From an uncultured Rhodospirillales bacterium (lineage in GTDB: Bacteria > Pseudomonadota > Alphaproteobacteria > Acetobacterales > Acetobacteraceae), in the NCBI GenBank assembly GCA_903844785.1, contig CAIMVB010000152.1, positions 1-12,354 of the forward strand: a stretch of DNA of 12,354 bases. The letters are read 5' to 3'. Of this stretch, positions 7,185 to 12,354 are shown one piece after another. A program made the position numbers and the translations under genes. The notes beneath the pieces are model-generated. The model was not told the origin of the DNA. It worked only from the letters and a program-made list of their open reading frames with translations, and searched no databases. The stretch's first letter is position 1. Each line of letters starts with the position of its first letter.

Positions 7185-8162
7185 TCAGTTCGGCTTGATG
7201 CCGGCGGCGCGGATGATCGGTTCCCACTTCGCCATTTCAGAAGCGAGGAAGCGGGCCGCGCTTTCCGGCGTGCTATCCGTGGTGACCTCCATGGTCATTT
7301 CCGCGAGCTTGTTCTTGACGGAATCGAGTGAAAGCGCGCGGTTATAAGCCGCGTTGATGGCCTGCACTGTGGCCGCTGGGGTGCCGTTGGGCACCAGCGC
7401 CATGTGCCAAGTATAGGCTTCATACCCAGCGACGCCACCTTCAACGAAAGTTGGCAGATCGCGCGCATAGGGCATGCGGTTCTTGGTGCTGATGGCGAGC
7501 GCGCGCAATTCGCCACGCTGCATGTAAGGCAGCGCCGCCGCCGCGACATCCAGCATAATGGGGATACGCCCGGAGAGCACTTCCGGCATGGCCGCCGATG
7601 ACCCGCGGAAGGGAATGTGGTTCACCTTAAGCCCGCCCGCCATGTGCAGGAAAAGCTCGCTGGCCAAATGCACCGCGCCGCCATTGCCGCTGGACGCGTA
7701 ATCATATTTGCCTGGGTTCTTCTTCAGCAGGTCAATCAATTCCGGCAGGTTGCGCGCCGGCAAATCCTTATTAACCAGCATGATCATGGGGATTTGGCCG
7801 ATATAGGCTGCCGGTGTGAAATCCGCGACTGGATCAAAAGGCAAGCGATCAAACAGCGCGCGCAGGCAGGCATGGGCGATGGTGGTGTACAGAATGGTCT
7901 GGCCATCCTTCGGCGCCTTGCTCACCAGATCCGTGCCGATCACCACGCCAGACCCGGTGCGGTTTTCCACCACCAAGCGCGAAGGCAGGAATTTGGATTT
8001 CTCATCGGCCAGCAGACGTGCCGGAATATCCGTGGGGCCGCCCGCGGCGAAAGGCACGACAACACGGCCAGGCCCGCTTGGCCAGGCTTGCGCCAAGGCT
8101 GGCGTAGCGAAAGGCGCCAGCGCGGCGGCGCCGGCCAAGCCCAGAATGTCACGACGTTGCAT
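7185..8162 (-). CDS. TTT-family periplasmic substrate-binding protein (Bug type), receptor 1
   Basis: 325 residues from the ATG at 8160-8162, which follows AAAAAGGGGG, a strong ribosome site; the frame is open further upstream but lacks family sequence there. The signal peptide is residues 1 to about 24-26, with an RRDILGLAG start that resembles a twin-arginine signal and an ALA/AQA cleavage region. Bug family blocks: RVVVPFAAGGPTDIPARLLA at 33-52 (Asp45 is the usual ligand-side aspartate), ENRTGSGVVIGTD at 66-78, YASSGNGGAVHLASELF at 155-171, HIPFRGSSAAMPEVLSG at 182-198 and DLPTFVEGG at 235-243. Such receptors bind carboxylates or similar acids for TctAB-type transporters, or act as orphan sensors. 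No TctA or TctB gene lies in the window. It follows the CoA-transferase gene by 73 bases. Confidence 0.93.
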   Translation of the reverse strand: MQRRDILGLAGAAALAPFATPALAQAWPSGPGRVVVPFAAGGPTDIPARLLADEKSKFLPSRLVVENRTGSGVVIGTDLVSKAPKDGQTILYTTIAHACLRALFDRLPFDPVADFTPAAYIGQIPMIMLVNKDLPARNLPELIDLLKKNPGKYDYASSGNGGAVHLASELFLHMAGGLKVNHIPFRGSSAAMPEVLSGRIPIMLDVAAAALPYMQRGELRALAISTKNRMPYARDLPTFVEGGVAGYEAYTWHMALVPNGTPAATVQAINAAYNRALSLDSVKNKLAEMTMEVTTDSTPESAARFLASEMAKWEPIIRAAGIKPN

Positions 8163-8202
8163 GAAAACCCCCTTTTTGCTGTTCATCTCAAAGAAATCTG
8201 GA

Positions 8203-8229
8203 TGACAGGCCGGCGTTGCCAGCCTGTCA
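8203..8229 (-). promoter_or_regulatory. Strong intercistronic hairpin between CoA-transferase and receptor 1
   Basis: Eight-base arms TGACAGGC and GCCTGTCA pair perfectly; after one C/A mismatch an inner GGC/GCC stem closes a GTT loop. It starts seven bases beyond the CoA-transferase stop on the minus strand, and the bases after it (TCCAGATTTCTTTG) have no tight T run. It looks more like an mRNA-processing or stability element that sets receptor levels apart from the enzymes, though weak termination is possible. Confidence 0.5.
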
Positions 8230-8235
8230 GCATCA

Positions 8236-9363
8236 TCACCCACCAAACTCTGCCCGGATGGCCGCAGAATGTTCGCCAAGCCGCGGCACCGGCCCCAGGC
8301 TGCGCGCGCCATCGGAAAGCTTCGCGGGCGGCGCACCGATGTTGATCGGGCCTTTTTCGGTTTCAACCGTCACGCGGCGGAGCGCCGGATGGTCGCGCAA
8401 GCCCCCGCAATCATTAATGAAGCCAAAGGCTGTATTGGCATTGCGGAGTTTGGCGGCACATTCATCGCGTGTCAGCGCGGCGAACATTTTGCCGATATGC
8501 CCATCCACCATGGGGCGATTGGCGACGCGTTCATTATTGACGCGAAAGCCCTCACGCTCAGGCAAATCCGGCTCATCCAGGAAATGGGTACAGAAGCTGG
8601 CCCATTCGCGTTCATTTTGAATGGCAATCAGCACATCCGCGCCATCCTTGGTGGTGAAGGCGCCATAGGGGCAGATGGAAGGATGCGCCATGCCGATGCG
8701 CGGCGGGTTCCGGCCCATGCCTTCATATTGCAGCAGCGGCACCGTCATCCAATCCGCCATACCATCAAACAAGGAAACCGCGATGCCCTTGCCCTTGCCG
8801 GTAATGCCGCGATCAATCAGTGCTTCCAGCACCGCCGCATAGGCATGCATGCCGCAGGCGATATCACAGGCGGAAACACCAACCCTCCCCGGCCCTTCGG
8901 CGCGGCCTGTCACGTAAGCGAGGCCACTTTCCGCCTGCACCAGCAGATCATAGGCCTTCATGGCGGCGTATTCGCCTTCCTCGCCATAGCCTGAAATATC
9001 CACGGTGATCAGGCGCGGATAGCGTGCGCGCAAATCAGCCGAGCCGAAGCCAGCCCGTGCCATGGCACCGGGGGCGAGATTCTGGATGAAGATATCCGCC
9101 CGGGCGAGTAGCGCTTCGAGCAGCGCCTTGTCGTCCGGCTTTTTGATATCAAGGCAAAGGCTTTCCTTGCCGCGATTGAGCCAGACGAAATAGCTGGATT
9201 GCCCATTCGCCACTGCATCATAGGCGCGGGCGAAATCGCCTTCCTGCCGTTCGATCTTGATGACGCGCGCCCCCGCATCGGCAAGCCGGGAAGCGCAGTA
9301 AGGCGCGGCGACGGCCTGTTCCATCGAAACGACGAACAGGCCTTTCAACGGCTGAGAGGCCAT
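8236..9363 (-). CDS. Class III (CaiB/BaiF family) acyl-CoA transferase
   Basis: 375 residues, within the usual 370-430. Class III transferases move CoA between organic acids through an aspartyl-CoA intermediate. LKGLFVVSMEQAVAAPYCASRLADAGARVIKIERQ (6-40) is the family N-terminus. NRGKESLCLDIKKPDD at 63-78 and the catalytic Asp139 in AYDLLVQAESGL are present, as are GVSACDIACGMHAYAAVLEAL at 162-182 and the C-terminal GAPPAKLSDGARSLGPVPRLGEH block. It acts in the cytosol. The start codon overlaps the acyl-CoA dehydrogenase stop by one base (TGATG), so the two are translationally coupled and probably act in sequence. The acid that receives CoA cannot be identified; itaconate, mesaconate, citramalate and similar dicarboxylates are known for relatives. 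Confidence 0.93.
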   Translation of the reverse strand: MASQPLKGLFVVSMEQAVAAPYCASRLADAGARVIKIERQEGDFARAYDAVANGQSSYFVWLNRGKESLCLDIKKPDDKALLEALLARADIFIQNLAPGAMARAGFGSADLRARYPRLITVDISGYGEEGEYAAMKAYDLLVQAESGLAYVTGRAEGPGRVGVSACDIACGMHAYAAVLEALIDRGITGKGKGIAVSLFDGMADWMTVPLLQYEGMGRNPPRIGMAHPSICPYGAFTTKDGADVLIAIQNEREWASFCTHFLDEPDLPEREGFRVNNERVANRPMVDGHIGKMFAALTRDECAAKLRNANTAFGFINDCGGLRDHPALRRVTVETEKGPINIGAPPAKLSDGARSLGPVPRLGEHSAAIRAEFGG

Positions 9364-10529
9364 CAGTAGGACCGCGGCATGCCGAGCACATGCTCGCCCA
9401 CATAGCTCAGCACCAGATTGGTGCTGATCGGCGCCACTTGATAGAGCCGCGCTTCGCGGAACTTGCGCTCCACGTCGTATTCCTCGGCAAAGCCGAAGCC
9501 GCCATGGGTTTGCACGCAGGCTTCCGCCGCCGCCCAGGCCGCATCAGCGCCGAGCATCTTGCCCATATTGGCTTCCTCACCGCAGGGCAGGCCGGCTTCG
9601 AATTTGGCAAGGCCCTTTTGGATCAAGGCCTCAGCGGCGCGCATCTGGGCATAGGCCTTGGCGATCGGGAATTGTACGCCCTGATTCTGCCCGATCGGGC
9701 GGCCAAACAAAACGCGCTGCTTGGAATAATCCACGGCCTTGTTGATGAACCACTTGGCGTCACCAATGGTCTCGGCCGAGATCAACAGGCGTTCGGCATT
9801 CATGCCATCCAGGATATAGCGGAAGCCCTTGCCTTCCTGACCGACCATATTCTCGGCGGGGACTTCCATATTGTCGAAGAAGACCTCGCAGGAATTATGG
9901 TTCATCATGGTGCGGATTGGGCGGATGGTAAGGCCGTTACCGAGTGCCTTTTTCATATCCACGATGAAGGTGGAAAGCCCATCAGTGCGCTTGGCGACCT
10001 GATCGCGCGGCGTGGTGCGCGCCAGCAGCAGCATCAGATCGGAATGTTCCGCGCGGCTGGTCCAGATTTTCTGGCCATTGACGATGTATTTGTCGCCCTG
10101 CTTCTGCGCGAAGGTGCGAAGGCTGGTGGTATCCGTGCCGCTGGTCGGTTCCGTCACGCCAAAGGCTTGCAGGCGCAATTCGCCGGTGGCGATTTTGGGC
10201 AGGTACTTCTGCTTCTGTTCGGGGCTGCCATGCTTCAGGATGGTGCCCATGATATACATTTGCGCGTGGCAGGCGGCAGCATTGCAGCCTGTGGCGTGGA
10301 TTTCTTCCAGAATCGCGGCGGCAGCCGAAAGCGGCAGGCCTGACCCGCCATATTCTTCCGGGATCAGGGCAGCGAGCCAGCCAGCATCGGTCAGCGCCTT
10401 GACGAATTCGCTGGGGTAGCCGCGGCGGGTATCAAGTTCGCGCCAATATTCGCCGGGGAAGCGGGCGCAGAGCTTGCGCACTTCCTCACGGATTTCGGCA
10501 TGGGCTTCCTGGGAATGATGCATGTCCAT
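9363..10529 (-). CDS. Acyl-CoA dehydrogenase family flavoprotein
   Basis: 388 residues, normal for the family. It should oxidise an acyl-CoA to the 2-enoyl-CoA using FAD and pass electrons to ETF. The N-terminal helical part contains PEEYGGSGLPLSAAAAILEEI (57-77). FGVTEPTSGTD at 123-133 and IWTSRAEHSD at 155-164 form the flavin and substrate cleft, and THGGFGFAEEYDVER at 341-355 is the C-terminal FAD-contact block. At the position of the catalytic Glu376 of medium-chain enzymes the sequence is LYQVAPIST, giving Pro367. Glu246 in GMNAERLLISA is at the position of the base in isovaleryl- and long-chain-CoA dehydrogenases and is the likely catalyst. The ATG follows GGAG by eight bases. It lies 66 bases after receptor 2 and overlaps the CoA-transferase start. 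Confidence 0.93.
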   Translation of the reverse strand: MDMHHSQEAHAEIREEVRKLCARFPGEYWRELDTRRGYPSEFVKALTDAGWLAALIPEEYGGSGLPLSAAAAILEEIHATGCNAAACHAQMYIMGTILKHGSPEQKQKYLPKIATGELRLQAFGVTEPTSGTDTTSLRTFAQKQGDKYIVNGQKIWTSRAEHSDLMLLLARTTPRDQVAKRTDGLSTFIVDMKKALGNGLTIRPIRTMMNHNSCEVFFDNMEVPAENMVGQEGKGFRYILDGMNAERLLISAETIGDAKWFINKAVDYSKQRVLFGRPIGQNQGVQFPIAKAYAQMRAAEALIQKGLAKFEAGLPCGEEANMGKMLGADAAWAAAEACVQTHGGFGFAEEYDVERKFREARLYQVAPISTNLVLSYVGEHVLGMPRSY

Positions 10530-10530
10530 T

Positions 10531-10552
10531 GGTTTGGCTCCGGTTTGGCCCC
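10531..10552. repeat. Tandem 11-base repeat over the acyl-CoA dehydrogenase ribosome site
   Basis: On the plus strand GGTTTGGCTCC is directly followed by GGTTTGGCCCC, differing at one base. On the transcript strand the copies contain GGAGCCAAACC and GGGGCCAAACC, so the ribosome-binding GGAG belongs to one copy. Confidence 0.6.
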
Positions 10553-10595
10553 GGATTAGGGCTGCAGGCGCGGGCTTGCAAGATGATCGGCAGCT

Positions 10596-11582
10596 TCAAT
10601 CCACCGTGGCGCCAGACCGGCGCACCACTTCCGCCCAGCGGGTGATATCGCGGGCCAGGGTTTCGCGGAATTGTTCGGGCGTATTGGGCGCGGCGGGGGG
10701 CGTAATGGCCTGGTCCTGCACCAGCCAAGTCCGGAATTCCGGCGTGGTGATGATGCGGTTGATCTCAGTATTCATGCGCCGAAGGATGGGCTCCGGCAGG
10801 CCGGCCGGGGCCAGAATAGCATACCAGGTGCTGGTATCCATCGCCGGTGTGCCGCAAGCCTCAGCGACTGTCGGCACATCCGGGAGCGCCGCGAGCCGCG
10901 CCGGGCTCATCACCGCCAGCGGGCGCACCTGGCCTTGGCGGATCGGCCCCATGGCGGCGCCGGATTGGTTGAAGAAAAGGTCGGTATCCCCCGCGAGCAA
11001 GGACGCCATGGCGCCGGGCTGCCCGCGATAGGGCACATGCAAAAGATCAAGATTGGCGGCGATTCCGAATTGCACGCCGGCCAGATGGGTGGAGGCACCA
11101 TTGCCGGTGGAGCCATAGGAAACCGCCTGGGGCCGCGCCCGCGCCGCCGCAAGTACCTGGGCGCAGTTCTGGAATTGCGGGCGCTTTTCAGCGCTGACGA
11201 TCATGACATTGGGCACATCGCCCAGTAGCGCCACGGGGGTGAAATCCCGCTGAACATTAAAGGGTAGGTTCTTATAGAGCGCGGCATTGATGGCATGGGT
11301 GCCGGCGGTGCCGAAATAGAAGGTATAGCCATCGGGCCGCGATTTCGCGACGAAGTCAGACCCGATATTGCCCCCTGCCCCGGTCCGGTTATCCACCACC
11401 ACGGGCTGGCCAAGCACGCGGGACAATGGTTCTGCCAGACGCCGGGCGTAGATATCAGTGCCCGCACCATTGGGGAATCCACCCATCAGCGTGATCGGAC
11501 GGCTGGGCCAGGCATCGCCCTGCGCCATGGCGGGGGCGGCGATGAATGAAGCGAGCAAGGCGGCAATCAGGCTACGGCGCAT
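10596..11582 (-). CDS. TTT-family periplasmic substrate-binding protein (Bug type), receptor 2
   Basis: 328 residues. A Sec-type signal peptide covers residues 1-20 (basic MRR, hydrophobic core, cleavage after AMA). Bug blocks: GGFPNGAGTDIYARRLAEPL at 34-53 with Asp43, DNRTGAGGNIGSDFVAKS at 64-81, YGSTGNGASTHLAGVQF at 156-172, HVPYRGQPGAMASLLAGDTD at 182-201 and ALPDVPTVAEA at 232-242. Two cysteines, 140 and 243, could form a disulfide in the periplasm. AAGGAG lies upstream of the ATG. It is the first gene of the minus-strand catabolic cluster. It has diverged widely from receptor 1, so the two probably arose as separate paralogues rather than by a recent tandem duplication, and may bind different acids. 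Confidence 0.94.
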   Translation of the reverse strand: MRRSLIAALLASFIAAPAMAQGDAWPSRPITLMGGFPNGAGTDIYARRLAEPLSRVLGQPVVVDNRTGAGGNIGSDFVAKSRPDGYTFYFGTAGTHAINAALYKNLPFNVQRDFTPVALLGDVPNVMIVSAEKRPQFQNCAQVLAAARARPQAVSYGSTGNGASTHLAGVQFGIAANLDLLHVPYRGQPGAMASLLAGDTDLFFNQSGAAMGPIRQGQVRPLAVMSPARLAALPDVPTVAEACGTPAMDTSTWYAILAPAGLPEPILRRMNTEINRIITTPEFRTWLVQDQAITPPAAPNTPEQFRETLARDITRWAEVVRRSGATVD

Positions 11583-11637
11583 GGATTGGAACTCCTTGGG
11601 ATTGTTGGCTGGCAGTTTAGCCGCTTAAGCTTGCCAG
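11583..11637. promoter_or_regulatory. Divergent promoter/operator region with inverted repeat
   Basis: Only 55 bases separate receptor 2 from the divergent racemase-family gene. CTGGCA at 11609-11614 and TGCCAG at 11632-11637 are exact reverse complements, 17 bases apart, and GCTTAAGC within the spacer is itself palindromic. The repeat spans most of the region and ends at the racemase ATG. It would suit a dimeric regulator acting on both genes. TAAACT on the minus strand at 11614-11619 is a weak -10 candidate with a poor -35. No regulator gene is in the window. Confidence 0.45.
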
Positions 11638-12354
11638 ATGAACACCCCAAAACCCGGGCCGCGCATCGCGCGCGGCGGCAAATCCATCTATGGCGCGCCG
11701 CTTGGCATTTTGATGCTGGAAGCGCGCTTTCCACGCATCCCCGGCGATATGGGCAATGGGGAGACCTGGCCCTTCCCCGTGCTGTTTCGCGTGGTGCGCG
11801 GCGCCACGCCGGAAAAGGTTGTGTTGCTGGGGGCGAAGGGGCTTTTGCCGGATTTCATCGCCGCTGCGCAGGAATTGGTGCATCTGGGCGCCGAGGCCAT
11901 TACCACCAATTGCGGCTTTCTTTCGCTATTTCAGCGCGAATTGGCCGAAGCGGTACAGGTGCCGGTGGCGACATCATCGCTGATGCAGGTGCCATGGGTG
12001 CAGGCCACGCTGCCGCCCGGCAAGCGCGTGGGCGTGATTACGGTGAGCAAACAAAGCCTGACGCCCGCGCATCTGGATGCCGCCGGCGTGCCGCGCGATA
12101 TCCCCTGCGTTGGCACCGAAGGCGGGCGAGAGTTCTTCCGCGTGCTGATCCGCGCCGATCAGCAGGATATGGATATTGATCTGGCGACCCAGGATATTCT
12201 GGATGCAGGCCGTGCGCTGGTCGCGCAGCATCCGGATGTCGGCGCCATTGTGCTGGAATGCACCAATATGCCGCCTTATGCGGCGGCGCTGCGGGATGCG
12301 CTTGGCCTGCCGGTCTACGATATTTATTCGATGATCACCTGGTTTCACGCCGGC
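11638..12354 (+). CDS. Asp/Glu/hydantoin racemase superfamily protein (partial at right edge)
   Basis: 239 residues are read from the ATG at 11638 to the right edge without a stop, close to full length for the family. Two cysteines in the right context define the superfamily: Cys92 in ITTNCGFLSLFQ and Cys208 in IVLECTNMPPYA, each the thiol of one symmetric half in a cofactor-independent racemase, isomerase or decarboxylase. GKRVGVITVS near 128-137 opens the second half. The N-terminal GDMGNGETWPFPVLFRVV is typical of uncharacterised aspartate/glutamate racemase-family proteins. An in-frame TAA at 11626-11628 blocks an upstream start, and no clear ribosome site precedes the ATG, so the mRNA may be leaderless or weakly translated. 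It is divergent from the catabolic cluster. Maleate isomerase- or arylmalonate decarboxylase-like chemistry is also possible. Confidence 0.85.
   Translation, partial: MNTPKPGPRIARGGKSIYGAPLGILMLEARFPRIPGDMGNGETWPFPVLFRVVRGATPEKVVLLGAKGLLPDFIAAAQELVHLGAEAITTNCGFLSLFQRELAEAVQVPVATSSLMQVPWVQATLPPGKRVGVITVSKQSLTPAHLDAAGVPRDIPCVGTEGGREFFRVLIRADQQDMDIDLATQDILDAGRALVAQHPDVGAIVLECTNMPPYAAALRDALGLPVYDIYSMITWFHAG

Noticed and set aside
7617..8345. A plus-strand open frame opposite receptor 1 and the gap beside it
   Set aside because: It is antisense to a clear gene, with no domain features and a composition typical of a shadow frame.
8163..8366. An upstream extension of receptor 1 to 8366
   Set aside because: It would overlap the CoA-transferase gene and bury the signal peptide. 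The ATG at 8160-8162 has a strong ribosome site and starts the signal directly.
9390..10343. A 317-codon plus-strand open frame opposite the acyl-CoA dehydrogenase
   Set aside because: It is a shadow of a confidently assigned gene and shows no recognisable protein features.
7185..11582. The two receptors as a recent tandem duplication
   Set aside because: They share only the general Bug motifs; signal peptides, lengths and most residues differ, so they are old paralogues.

Overview
The window looks like chromosomal DNA from a GC-rich alphaproteobacterium. An Acetobacteraceae/Rhodospirillales member is my best guess. The clues are the adjacent glnB-glnA pair, two solute receptors of the tripartite tricarboxylate transporter (Bug) type in one catabolic cluster, and GC-rich third codon positions. 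This placement is inference from gene content, not a phylogeny. I see no rRNA, tRNA, CRISPR array, insertion sequence, phage gene or attachment site.

Left part (1-2974). All genes read on the minus strand. A nitrogen-control pair comes first: glnB (PII, 2357-2695), a 205-base structured spacer, then glnA (type I glutamine synthetase, 712-2151). A clear rho-independent terminator follows at 659-690. Beyond it starts a flavin monooxygenase with an N-terminal extension like that of 4-hydroxyacetophenone monooxygenase; it runs off the left edge. The 279-base region upstream of glnB is shared with a divergent plus-strand aminotransferase. It holds a 17-base perfect palindrome, AT-rich candidate -10 elements and a sigma-54-like -24/-12 site facing the aminotransferase.

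Middle part (2975-5795). The PLP aminotransferase (kynurenine / glutamine transaminase K / YbdL type) converges on a two-gene minus-strand unit: an EamA/DMT transporter followed, with no spacer (TAG directly followed by ATG), by a YbfF-type alpha/beta hydrolase.

Right part (5796-12354). A minus-strand catabolic cluster reads from 11582 down to about 5906: Bug receptor, acyl-CoA dehydrogenase, class III CoA-transferase, second Bug receptor, quinone-oxidoreductase-like MDR protein, and a small two-helix membrane protein with a TTG start. The dehydrogenase and transferase overlap by one base. Hairpins lie in the transferase/receptor and receptor/oxidoreductase gaps, and a terminator-like hairpin closes the cluster. 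Divergent from it, across 55 bases with an inverted repeat, is an Asp/Glu-racemase-family gene that runs off the right edge. A reasonable reading is a route for an organic acid: capture by periplasmic receptors, CoA transfer, then alpha-beta oxidation, with the racemase-family enzyme handling a stereoisomer or related acid. The substrate cannot be named from sequence, and no TctA/TctB membrane subunits lie in the window.

Most of the window is ordinary metabolism, and I did not find a convincing new biological system. The points most worth checking are the sigma-54-like site linking an aminotransferase to the PII gene, the mutually exclusive hairpins between glnB and glnA, and the acyl-CoA dehydrogenase that lacks the usual C-terminal glutamate.
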